Assembly: GCA_037576215.1 (NCBI GenBank)
Contig: JBANDB010000008.1
Coordinates: forward strand, 1,054,001 to 1,118,000
Reading direction: 5' to 3'
DNA length: 64,000 nucleotides
From: Armillaria gallica
Taxonomy: Eukaryota; Basidiomycota; Agaricomycetes; Agaricales; Physalacriaceae
Positions 47,254-58,105 of this stretch are shown here, piece by piece. How positions within the stretch are numbered: the stretch's first letter is position 1; every line of letters starts with the position of its first letter. Under the pieces are notes generated by a model, which was not told the origin of the DNA, ran no database searches, and worked only from the letters and a program-made list of their open reading frames with translations. The translations under genes and the position numbers were made by a program.

Positions 47254-48402
47254 TTACTTCTTCGGTTTCCGCTGCTTGGTGGCTGGCTTCGAACCACTAG
47301 ATACCGTTGCCGTGCTAGTACCTGAAGTGGCGGCAGAAGCAGGTTGCGTAGCGGGTTCTGTCTTCTGTACTGCCTGCTTCGGGGGATTTCGGTGCATAAG
47401 ACCAATCACTAACGATCCTGCTGTCCCAGACAATATCAAGAGAACAAATCGAGGAAGCCGGACAGTCACGTTGTAGATTTTGGTCATCCATGTGGCGAAG
47501 AAGTCCATAATGTACTCCCTGGAACAAGAGAAGGTAAGCTTGGAGATGAAAGCAGTAGGGACGAGCTACCTTTCGCCACCAGGTGCATAGGCGGTCTTCC
47601 ATGGCGGAGTATTCTTCCAGGCCTCCGCTATGAGGAAGTCACGGAACGCTCCATCTCGCAAACGGATGTTCTGAGCTCGATAGAAGCGCAAATTCTGACC
47701 CCGGTCTGTCAGAACGACAATGAAAGGCGCCCTGCACGTATTCAGCTTATTAAACACCAATAATATTGGTGCAATCACTCACTGCCACACGCCCCATTTT
47801 GTTGTGATGTAAGTGACATTGAAATAATCAATCCGTCCCCAGCGTACATTCGGGAGATCTTCAGCGACGAGGGTTTGGTTGTATGCGTCATCAAACGCCT
47901 CGTCGACGAACTTTGATATCCCGTCCTGTCGTGATGCGCTGGCGGAACTATGCGGACACACGGTAAGCACACACACAGGAATGAATAGAGTGGTGACGAA
48001 CATCAGCAATGCCCAGATACGCTCTCCCTCCTCCTCTTCCGTAAGCTCTTCGTCGGCAATCACTTCCTCGTAGTTATCATCTGTGATAAGAGGGATCCGG
48101 TTGTCCCAAGGGAGCACCTCAGCAGCTGCCAATCTCTCGGTTATGTTAACGCCGAATCGCGAAAACAGGGTGACTGCTGGCTCAGATGTAAGCCACGTTT
48201 TCACCTCGAAGAGCCTCAGCAGGTCGGTAGGCCGTAGTGGTGCTGATTTCTCTTGTGAATCAGCTGAAAAGGGCGTGGAAGTAGGAACGGGAACCTCAGA
48301 AGGTACAGCCTGGCCTGGTTTCCATCCCTCTGAGAAATACTGCGCCCTAGCGAGGGAAAGGCTGTAGAGCAATGCGAGCCAGTAGACGGTCAGATACTTC
48401 AT
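47254..48402 (-). CDS. ER thioredoxin-like membrane protein
   Basis: Starts with a clear signal peptide (MKYLTVYWLALLYSLSLARA), then a luminal domain with FEVKTWLTSEPAVTLFSRFG, an acidic EELTEEEEGERIWALLM stretch, and after introns WGRIDYFNVTYITTKWGVWQ, APFIVVLTDRGQNLRFY, FRAQ and RLRDGAFRDFL in a thioredoxin-fold-like order but without a visible CxxC. A C-terminal TM (LPRFVLLILSGTAGSLVIGL) is followed by a basic, Lys/Pro-rich cytosolic tail ending KQRKPKK, which could act as an ER retention signal. Lies in the spacer of the inverted repeat, back to back with KEX1. Confidence 0.75.
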
Positions 48403-48640
48403 GGTGGAAGTAGACGATAAAGCAGCGGAGCCATGTGGACTTTATTTACCGCGATCAAAAGATTTGGAGGTTGCCGAATTGGGTTTCACTCATTCTCCAC
48501 GTATCTTTATCAGCCGCCGAGGCTGTACTGGTCTGTCATCCGTGTTTTTTGCTGGCAACAAGGACATTCGAACCAATTAAACCAACGAGCAGGCGTATAG
48601 CGTTGCCTAGTCGTAGTTATTCGCCAACGGTCGAGGAACA

Positions 48641-51035
48641 ATGCTCCAAACTTTCCACTCACTTCTGGCGCTGGGACATTTATTACTTTATTCATCTTTT
48701 TCTCGCGCTGCTCCAACTGACAGTCAGTACAATTTTTGTGCTCTTTTCCCCGAGGTCATTACTGACCACGTCGACGAACAGCTCCCTCCGCAGCATCATT
48801 CTACGTGCCATCCTTGCCCGACATACACCAAGACCCAGACCACCCATTGAAGATATATGCAGGTCATCTTTCGTCTGACCCGAACGCTGCCAAGGCGCCG
48901 GCAACAGATGTGACAGCGCACCTTTATTTCGTACTTGTCAAAAACCGAAGGACAGCTGACCGGGATAGGGTCATTTTTTGGTTCAATGTGCGTCGTCGAG
49001 TACTCGCCGGATACACTTTCAACTGATATCATATAGGGTGGACCTGGCTGCTCGTCTTTCGACGGGCTCATGATGGAGAATGGGCCTTGGAGAATGGACG
49101 GCAAGGGTGGTTTCAAGACAATGGAAGGCGGGTGGGAGGAATATACTACCATGGTTTATAGTAAGTCTCTTCTTTTCCTTGCTCCCTTAACCTAAAGCAT
49201 TGCTTTCAGTTGACCAGCCCGCTGGGACGGGGTTCTCTTACACGAGCACTGATTCATATATCCACACCTTCGACCAGGCCTCGGAGCAATTACTAGAATT
49301 CATGCGCAACTTCTATAAAGTATTCCCGGAGTACCTGCGGTCAGATGTACGCTCCCTAGATTTCACTTACTCCAAATCTCACGTCTTCACAGACCTATCT
49401 AGCCGGCGAGAGCTACGCAGGACAATATATACCGTTTTTTGGTACGCGGCGCAGCCCTTTTTTTTTGGTCCGCATCTTACTCAACCTGTCGCGCTAGCCG
49501 ATGCCATTTTAAAGTCTAATCTTGGTGTACCCTTAAAAGGTGCCGCAATAGGCAACGGCTGGATAGACGTGCGCTCGCAGTATCCTTCTTACCTTGACTT
49601 TATGGTCAAAGTTGGCATATTGGAAGAAAACTCTGATGTAAGCGCCTCACACGGAGCCTAACATGACGCTTGATTCACGTTTGTGTAGAGCTGGAAAGAA
49701 GCCAAGCAGCATACGGATGACTGTACCCAGGCTATGAAAGCTATAGTGGACACGGAGCCGATTGTTGTAGAAGAATGCGAAAACCTGCTATTAGAAGTGT
49801 CGAACGTGCGAAGACGCGTGTAAGTTTGCATTTTCTTAGTTACGACCTTTTATTCAACATTTACAGTGCGGATGGTAAGGAGATGTGCATGAACATCTAC
49901 GACGTACGGCTTGACGACACGTACCCTGCTTGTGGAATGAACTGGCCTCCAGACATCAAGCCGGTCACAAATTATCTAGATGTACGCCTACACTCACTCG
50001 TATTCGTTGGGAATATGAAGCTAACGGAGCTTGCAGCGCACCGATGTTGTACGTGCTCTCCATGCAGAGGACCATTCTACTTCATGGACCGAATGCCGAG
50101 GCCGCGTTCATTCAGAATTGAGAGAGAAGAACCTGAATTCATCAATCACCGTTCTACCGAGTGTCATAGAGAGAATACCAGTTCTCATATTCGCTGGAGA
50201 CCAAGATATGATTTGCAATTATGTTGGCCTTGAGTCGATGATTGCAACTATGACTTGGAGTGGAGCAACAGGTCTTGGGGTAGGCCTTATTATCATGACG
50301 AGACGGTTCTATTACTCACGCGAGTTTCTGTTCCAGACCGTGCAGACGCAATCATGGACAGTGGATGGGAGCCCTGCCGGCACATGGGTCAGCTCGAGGA
50401 ATCTTACCTACGCGAAGGTGCCACACAACTCCACTATCCATTTTCTTACATACTGATCAGATCCATATAGATATTCGACACTTCACATATGGCACCATTC
50501 GATGCACCACACATAACGCATGACATGATCCTACGATTCATGGGTGTCGATTTCTCCCAAATCTTCGAGGGCTCCGCGCGCATTCCAAGTAGTATCGGGG
50601 ATAACGCCAAGCCACTGTTTACGGACAAGACTGAGGAGACTTCAGCACCCGTGTCAACGAAGACGCCAGAGCAGGACAAGGCTATGTGGGAAGGTGTGTT
50701 ACCCTTTTCTTCCTATTCTCTTGTTCGGGTCCTTACAATCAACAGCGTACTACAACGCCGGTTCCGCAGCCCTTGTCCTCGTTCTTATATTCGTCGTCGT
50801 TGCCGCGTTTTTATGGTGTAGGATGCGGAACAAGCGCAAATTGCGGTTACCAATGAACAACCGGAGTGAGGAAGAGAGTATACCGCTTAATACTTCCATG
50901 GCGGACGAGAATGGGGATGAAGGGGCGTATAGACAACGGAAAGGGAAGGAACGTGCTGTTGAGCCTCCGGAGCCGCCGATATTTGAGCTGGGGGATAGTG
51001 ATGAAGAGGATGATTATCATAAAGGGAACCGGTAA
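48641..51035 (+). CDS. KEX1: Pheromone-processing carboxypeptidase KEX1
   Basis: Removes C-terminal Lys/Arg from Kex2-cleaved precursors in the trans-Golgi. Signal peptide [20 protein letters not shown], then [10 protein letters not shown], oxyanion motif [24 protein letters not shown], nucleophile in [28 protein letters not shown], catalytic Asp in [14 protein letters not shown] and His in [12 protein letters not shown]. The C-terminal part has an acidic linker, TM ([18 protein letters not shown]) and acidic cytosolic tail. About ten exons, all with short GT-AG introns. Intact. Sits inside the inverted repeat spacer. Confidence 0.95.
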
Positions 51036-51234
51036 TCGGTTGGGGTTTTCTGTATAATGGATTATAATAATTCGATATTTTCACTCGCGGATCCTAACTT
51101 GCCTGCTTAAGTTTGTTTCCCGATGGTATATAGGTTGACAGACCATCGATTGTGCTTTTATTGCATGAAGTGCTTTCCGAAAGAAAAAATTTCAGCCATC
51201 TACATCAAGTTTTTCGCTGGTTCCCCATCAGTTG

Positions 51235-53055
51235 TAGAAAGAATTGAACGGGGCCTATTTGCGGGACTTTTTTTCAGTCAGGAACCTTCTCAGGCTCCTC
51301 CCAAGCCGCCCAAGCCACTCAATTACTTTGTGAGTTTTTCTCTTTTCACTTGAGCTGGAATCCTTCTATATAAATAAACTGGTTAGAACGACAGGATTAC
51401 CTATCTCTGGAGTTGTCCTATGATATGCCCTCCGCTGACAATGAAAGTGCATTGTTGCCGCATTCTTCAGTCGGCTAGCGTTGCCTAGTGACCGATGACA
51501 AGCGTCGTTGACTTCTGATTGACTTTCTCGGGGGTTTTCATTACGAGTCGTTTCCGAGGCATTTACTACGTCGAAAAGGGAATGCCCTACATTTTTCTCG
51601 ACTCGTTTTTATCATCTATCCTGAGGCAGATATGCCTTACACAGTCACCTACACAAATCTCTGGCGATGGAGCGCTGAATATCATCGCAATAAAATAAAA
51701 CCCCTCAAAAACATGATGCGCCCTCTCGAAACTGTAGAACTGGAGGCCGCGAGGAAGTTTGGGATGGTTAAGGCGAACGGAAGCATCGACTCTCTGCGAA
51801 TTTTGCAGGAGGCAGAAGTGAGGGCTTCTGCCACCAGAGATGTGGAAGACGCTAAAACTCTTAAAACTCTCGAGGAGCTGCATCAGTTTCGCGTATGTAT
51901 CTCGTGCATCCGGACGCGTATCGCGACGAAATTGGAGCCATGTCCTTGCGACATCGAATATGGAGCTTTCCTTGCCAGCAAGGTAAGTGGTCTTGTTATT
52001 TTTTTATCCGCTCGAACCAACCACATTATTTCCAGTCCTCATTTGACGCGTCCCGATTCTGGGTAGTCATCATCGGTATTGACGCTTACGATCAGTTTCC
52101 CTTGGACGGTGCTTTTCGCGACGCGAAAATGATGTTGAAATACTTCATTGAGGACTTGGGTGTGCCCCATACTCGCATTCAATGCCTCCTGGCGCCTCGT
52201 TCTGTAAAGAAAGGCGAGGCTGCTAATTTTAAGCGTCCGACTCGCGCCAACATCCTCCAGGCTCTCTATAGCCTCGTCACCAATAAGGCTATTGAGCCTG
52301 GTGATAACATTGTTGTGTATTTCTCAGGGCATGGTTCCTGCTATCCCATCTCCGAACAACTGGGATGTATGCAGTGTCTGTGTCCCGTAGACCGCGATAC
52401 CATCGACGCCGCAGGCAAACCTACCCTTGATATCAGCGACAGAGAATTGAACGTGATCCTCTCCGAGATCCGTCGTTCCAAAGGTGATAGAATCACTGTG
52501 CTTTTGGATTGTTCTTGCATGAAGGATGCGTCGAGCATTTCCCTGTCTGACAGTAGGAAGTCCCGTTCCCTACCCCCAGGCACGACGCCCGCGCATAAGA
52601 TTCTTAAATATTCGGAGAGGAGACTGAGCAAGAGGTTCCCTGACCATCCTTCCATTCTTGCGCAGGATTGGCATCCGGATTTGACCTCCCATGTCATTAT
52701 TACGGCCTGTAACGATGGCCAACTTGCATGGGAGGTATTATGGACCGATGGAACGGTCAGTGGTGTTTTCACGCGATGCTTGCTTCAAGCGCTTAGGGCT
52801 GCCAAAGCCACTACGTATGAAGATCTCTGTCGTACCTTGGAGGCGCTTTGTTCTCCACAGACACCGGGAGCCGTGGGTGTAAATAAAACATCTCTTCTTT
52901 GGTATCGCAACTAGTATGGCACTGTCTGATTCCCGACTTTCTCGTATTTAGCTTTGCCCACCCTGCGTTCCATCTACTACCATCTTTTATATACACCTTA
53001 ATAGTTTTGTTGGTTTCCGCGGCGTCCGGATTTCTTTCTACCTATTAGCCTTTTC
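51235..53055. repeat. Right arm of 1.8-kb inverted repeat
   Basis: Reverse-complement partner of 45336-47137. The region between KEX1 and this metacaspase copy (51235-51631) aligns with the 5' flank of copy A, so the duplicated unit includes the promoter. Similarity fades at about 53055, near TTAGCCTTTTCAG on this side. Confidence 0.8.
51632..52914 (+). CDS. Metacaspase-like protein B (peptidase C14)
   Basis: Two exons split by a 53-nt GT-AG intron after LASK (here the intron is not a multiple of three, so splicing is required, confirming the intron in copy A). Same architecture as copy A: N-terminal WRWSAEYHRNKIKPLK domain with CISC and CPC pairs, then FWVVIIGIDAYDQ, catalytic YFSGHGS and LLDCSCM. 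The stop (LLWYRN end) is shared. Divergence from A is concentrated after the catalytic Cys. Both copies look translatable. Confidence 0.87.
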
Positions 53056-53299
53056 AGTTCAAGAGATTCAAGTCTATGTCGTAGTAGTTGCGCATGCCCG
53101 ACATATGCATCACTAAGTAGTCATAGTACTCGTAATCCCTTCAAGTTTGATTGCGCATCTTCGAAACTTCATCTTTGTTATCGAATGCTCCACGCCTTGG
53201 CCCTTGCTGTACGTTCTGATGTGATATTATATGTAGGCAATGACGTTCAAGTCTCCAGATGTTATATTCACCGTCGTGGCGAGTAACGACGCGTTACAA

Positions 53300-53970
53300 C
53301 TAGTCCTGACCCTTGTGAAAGTCTTTATTGCCGGCAGAGTATATCACGTCGACTTCGAGGCTCGAGATTCGCCAAGGATTACCACCATCCGATGGGGCAA
53401 TTCGTGAGACTTCTAGGAGGTAGCGACCCTGGGTACGAGTTTAACTACTGCGCGCACATATCAGTGTCAGGAAGATGCTCACCCCATTCTGTACAAATCC
53501 TTTCTCGCCGTCTTTCGGGACGAGCGTAACAGCGACGTTAGCAGTTACCTGTACATCGTTCGGAGGCGGGACGGAACCAGGTTGGGGAAGGCCAATGAGG
53601 AGTGACCTGTATCATACTCTATGACCTATGATTGAGAAAAACGTGGGGGGGTGAAGTCATACGTCGTTATATGCTGACTTTTCTCCAGTCTCTTCATAAA
53701 TCCTTTCCAGAATTCGACTTGTTCTTTGCTTGTCACGTCGATGACCTCGCCGCCAAGAAGACTGGTGTAATCCACGCGTATATGGTCAGTAAAGACTTCC
53801 TTCTCGATGTCATCCCAACGCAGGAGATCAACGTAGAGCATCTGACGCGAACTTCGTCAGTGCGAATATATGATAAGACTAGCAGTACTAACCATCTTGG
53901 TGACAGTGTCATGGATGTTGGCTTTGTCCAAAAGATAGTCGATCGCTGAGTAGGACGTTGTCGAAGACAT
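53300..53970 (-). CDS. SnoaL-like domain protein, copy 1
   Basis: Multi-exon, ATG at 53970 (MSSTTSYSAIDYLLDKANIH), then an intron before YVDLLRWDDIEKEVFTD, VDYTSLLGGEVIDVTSK, KRLEKSQHIT, LPQPGSVPPPNDVQVTA, VAVTLVPKDGEKG and a last exon with GGNPWRISSLEVDVIY. This is the SnoaL/NTF2-like alpha+beta barrel of small hydratase/cyclase or isomerase-type proteins; the catalytic residues cannot be assigned by eye. Duplicated at 54680-55354, with truncated and intact NmrA-like genes next to the copies in the same order. Confidence 0.75.
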
Positions 53971-54256
53971 CACTGGCGTTGATGACACCGGGTTTCCGTT
54001 CTGTATATAAGTTACACTGAGGTGGGTGAGTCATATCACTCAATCATTACCGAAAATAAAACGGATTACTACTTACTGTCACTGATCAGAGTTTACAATA
54101 TGCTCCACACTAGGCCGCTGCACTTCCTCCAAATGGCTGGCTATGGGCCTGTTTGAATTGCACCAATTACACCATTACTAAGGTACTCCATGTTTGATGC
54201 GCCGAAAGGACGCGTAGCCCAACGGGACCATTATTTGATGCGTGGCTGACGGGGCG

Positions 54257-54623
54257 AGCGCTCTTAAGAAGACGAGAACATCAATCACAATACCATTCCA
54301 TACGCGGTCTGGGCTGCTTTCGTATGACGAGGTGATTCATGTTTTTTGTGTATCCTATCTTAGCTTACAGCCAGTCAGGCCGTCGACATAACTAACAGGA
54401 ACATTGGGTCGAAAAGTCACTCACGTCCGTCAAATTGACGCAACCGGAGATGGCGAATGTGTTTACGGAGGCAGCGGGCATGCCAACAGAGTATGCTGAT
54501 ACCAACCTTGATGGATGGTCATATGTCCTAAGGCACGGAGGAGACACAGTGCTCAGGGCAACTGGCCGACAACATATCCAGTTTTTAACCTTTGCGAAAT
54601 CCGTTATACACGTTTGGGAATGA
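54257..54623 (+). pseudogene. 3' remnant of an NmrA-like (festuclavine dehydrogenase-like) gene
   Basis: Aligns with the 3' part of the gene at 55739-56690: the [10 protein letters not shown] region, the intron, then LTQPEMANVFTEAAGMPTEYAD and the FAKSV-HVWE end. The whole NADP-binding first half is missing. The sequence upstream of 54257 matches the promoter of the intact gene, so a deletion joined promoter to exon 2. No start or intact frame remains. Confidence 0.78.
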
Positions 54624-54679
54624 ACATAGCTGAGTTATCTCCAGGTGTTATATTCTCCGTCGTATGAACTAAACACATT

Positions 54680-55354
54680 TCAGCTAGTTTTCTGGTCGTA
54701 AAATTCCTTATTGCTGGTAAAGTATATAACGTCCGCTTTGATGCTCGATATTCGCCAAGGATTACCACCGTCCAATGGGGTAATTCGTGAGACTTCTATG
54801 AGGTAGCGACCCTGTAAAACGAAGTTGGTTATTACGCGCTCATAAATCGGCGTCAGGAAGATGCTCACCCTATTCTGTACAAGTTTCTGCTCGCCATCTT
54901 TCGGAACGAGCGTAACAATGTAATTGGCATAGACCTGCACTTTCTTGGGAGGCGGTACGGAACCAGGTTGGGGGAGGTCAATGAAGAGTGCACTGTATCT
55001 CTGTGAGCTACGATTAAGAAGAAAGTGGGGGTAAAAGCATACGTCGATATATGCTGACTTTTCTCCACCCTTTTAAACAAACCTTTCCACGCTTCAATTT
55101 GATCTTTGCTTTTCACGTCCACGACCTCGCCGCCGAACAGACTGGTGTAATCCACGCGGATGTCGTCAGTAAAAACCTCCTTCTCCAGGTCATCCCAGCG
55201 CAGGAGATCAATGTAGAGTACCTGGTTTGACAGTCAGTACAGGTATTCAGGGAAGGATATGTGACGAAACGAGTACCCCCTTAGTGACCGTGTCATGGAT
55301 ATTGGCTTTGTCCAAGAGATAGTCGATCGCTGAGTAGGATGTTGTCGAAGACAT
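54680..55354 (-). CDS. SnoaL-like domain protein, copy 2
   Basis: ATG at 55354, same exon structure as copy 1: YSAIDYLLDKANIHDTVTK, VDYTSLFGGEVVDVKSKDQ, LVPKDGEQKLVQ, then GRYLIEVSRITPLDGGNPW and RISSIKADVIYF. Divergently arranged with the intact NmrA-like gene at 55739 (about 385 bp apart), suggesting a shared promoter. Sequence identity to copy 1 is high but the last exon has drifted. An intron of about 57 nt lies between VQN and GRYL. Confidence 0.75.
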
Positions 55355-55738
55355 TGCAGTTACTGCTGTCGATAGCACTGGGTTTCCGTTCTGTATATAG
55401 TAAAACAATAGCATGGATGAGTCATTTCGTCAGTCGCGACGTATAGCCGAAAATAATGGTACTACCCAGATTATTACTCACGTTCACCGTTCTCGCCGTT
55501 ACTGAGCAGAGTTACAACATACACCTCGCACGAATCGCGCCTCCAAATGGCTGGCCGTGGGTCGATTTGAATTGCACATTACTAAGGTGGTCCATCCTTC
55601 CGAAGTGACGCGTAACCCAGGCCACAGGGAAACGGATGCACGGTAGTTTGGATGGCTGGACCACTGATTGCGTGCTGATGGGACGAGCGCTCTTAAGAAG
55701 ACCAGAATATCAAACATATTGAACGAAGCACAACCACG

Positions 55739-56690
55739 ATGATAGTTCTCATCACCGGTGGTAAAGGAAAAACAGCGAGTCACCTTGCGCGCCTGCTGAA
55801 AGACGGGAATAAACCGTTCCTCGTTGCAAGTCGCTCCGGCGGAGATCCTACAGACGCATTTCCCAGCTGTCGATTCGATTGGTTGGACGCTTCGACATAC
55901 GCGATACCATGGTCGAAAGCGGAGGAGATAACTTCGGTGTATCTTGTACCTCCCCTGGTCTTGGATATGGTACCGCCGATGAAAGCATTCATAGACTACT
56001 GTCGAGAGAAAGGAGTTAAACGGTTCGTACTGTTAAGTGCGAGTGTTGTAGAACCAGGAGGACCTGCGGCTGGTAAAGTCCACGAATATCTTGCTAGGAT
56101 AGGCGTCGATTATTGTGTGCTCCGACCTACGTGGTTCATGGGTGAGTCTGAAATATTGTCAAGAGGGCTTGGCGAGCTCACTGTATTACCAGAAAACTTC
56201 TCCGAGCTACACCGAAAGCCTATCAAGCCCGAGGACAAGATTTACTCCGCAACTGGTGAGGGGAAGGTACCCTTCGTCTCTGCAGAGGATATCGCGGCCG
56301 TTGCTTTCCGTGCTCTGGTGGATCCACAATCTCATAATACAGACCATTTCATACGCGGTCCTGAACTGCTTTCGTATGACGAGGTGACTCATATTTTTTG
56401 ACGTGCATCTATCTTAGCTCACAGTCTGTCAGGTTGCCGAAATACTAACAGGAATATTGGGTCGAAAAATCACTCACGTCAAATTGACGCAACCGGAGAT
56501 AGCGAAATTTTTTACGGAGGCAAGTGCAACGGGCATGCCAAAAGAGTATGCGGATATGCTGGCCTTGATGGATGTCCAGATAGCTAAGGGCGTGGAGGAG
56601 ACTTTGGATGACACGGTGCTCAGGATAACTGGTCGGCCGCCTATCCAGTTTTCAACCTTTGCGAAATCCGTTAGACACGTTTGGGAGTGA
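55739..56690 (+). CDS. NmrA-like oxidoreductase (festuclavine dehydrogenase family)
   Basis: Three exons: 55739-56141, then an intron ending before NFSEL, and another after SYDE. N-terminal NAD(P)-binding [18 protein letters not shown], then [84 protein letters not shown] and ELLSYDE leading to [19 protein letters not shown]. This layout matches fungal ergot-type festuclavine/agroclavine dehydrogenases and their many uncharacterised relatives, which reduce imines or similar substrates. The substrate here is unknown. No other alkaloid genes are in the window. Confidence 0.82.
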
Positions 56691-57266
56691 ACCTAGTTAC
56701 ATACCATCGTGCACCGTAGTTGCCATCAGTGCCTCAGCCTCATATAGTATACGAATTTCTTATCTCGTCGCAGCCCTTGTCACACAGAATCCTTCGCTGG
56801 ATGATGCATGCAATATATTGAACAGGACAGTCATACAAAAACGTGGAATAACTGTCTTCGTCATGGTTTTACCAGACCGTCAAGGCTACATAGTAGCACG
56901 CCCCAAGGCGGGGTACGGCAGGATACAGGAATATGACGACGCACGCACCACCCTACATCAAACCCTACATCCAAGTCAACACCGAGGTGGTCTCGAATGC
57001 AGAGCGAGCTAGATGACGTTGCTCCTTCTCGTGAGTGCCACCCCGAAGGGCACACCTTCGCTCCCTCAACTATGAAAGCAAGAACGCCATACAGACAAGT
57101 TAACGCCTGCCGCCAGAAAGCTGACGCTTCGATGGTTGAGTCGGACACTTGAAGAAAAAAAATCAAGCCGAATTGGGCTTTATACCTCATTGAGGCGGAG
57201 ATCGAATAATCCACGGCATTGACGGCAACACGCACTGCTTGCCATTGACCTCACTCGGCTGCTACA
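56691..57266. other. Intergenic, no gene recognised
   Basis: Open frames at 56659-57012 (plus) and 56861-57235 (minus) read through each other without motifs. No RNA or repeat noted. Confidence 0.5.
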
Positions 57267-58000
57267 ATGTCTCGTCTATCGCGTGCAAATCTGAAGGCAA
57301 GGGAATCTGTATTCGCCAGTGGTCCCGAAATATACAGAGGCGATATACAAGCTATATGTCCGCCCAATCTGGCCGAATGCGTCGCGACCATGGAGGACTG
57401 CTGTGAAGAGGTCAGCACACCGTTTCTTTGACGAACCACTCTAACTTTGATGCAGGCGTACGAGGCGCAGTTACTCCTCAGGAATGGTACTTACGACTAC
57501 CCACGGATGGCAAATGTTCTACGGAACGACAGAGTAAGTTGGCGTCCTTCAGCAGAAGAATAAACGCTAACGACATATTTAGGTCTTTCTTCTCGTTGGT
57601 GAAAGCACGGTCAAGAAGTATAAATCGGACTTGATCGAAGAAGTTGAACCTGCGATACACGAACTCATAGATAGGGCGGAACAGGGCCTCAAGTCTCTTC
57701 AGCGAAAGCAGGCCCAACTTCAAGCAAAGGTTCGTTTACTCTTTGATTTTCTTTGTCGCTAATATCTAACATCTTACGCAGGTACAAGTCGCAAAGACAG
57801 CACCTTCTCGACCCACTTCCGGCACGATGGCGCAGCAGAAACTTGAGCAACGGCGGTTACATATGCTCACGAAGCAACGTGAACAGTTGGAGGCGGAATG
57901 TGCGTCCCTGGAGGCTGAAGTAAAAGCTCTGGTACGTAGTACTTGTGATGCCTTCATGGCCCCGCCTGATAAAGGACAGGAATCGAAATCACGACAATGA
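57267..58000 (+). CDS. SPC19: DASH complex subunit Spc19
   Basis: Part of the ring that couples kinetochores to microtubules. The spliced sequence MSRLSRANLKARESVFASG, then CVATMEDCCEEAYEAQLLLRNG, YDYPRMANVLRNDRVFLLV and DLIEEVEPAIHELIDRAEQG, ending LQRKQAQLQAK and a coiled coil (LEQRRLHMLTKQREQLEAE), matches the order of the Spc19 family (two helices around a PRLxxVL-type core). Four exons. The 3' end is uncertain: reading on from EVKAL gives a stop at 58000, but a late intron (donor near 57931) would give a different tail. The conserved core is unaffected. Confidence 0.8.
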
Positions 58001-58105
58001 ACATCAGTCTATTCAATGTTCCTGTTCTTCGATCACCGTCATCAAAACACGCACACCCATAGCATCGCCAATTCATTTGCCATTTTTCTATATGATATTC
58101 ATACC

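Noticed and set aside
56861..57235. A 124-codon minus-strand ORF between NmrA-like and Spc19 genes
   Set aside because: No motif, no neighbouring exon, and overlaps another unsupported ORF on the plus strand.
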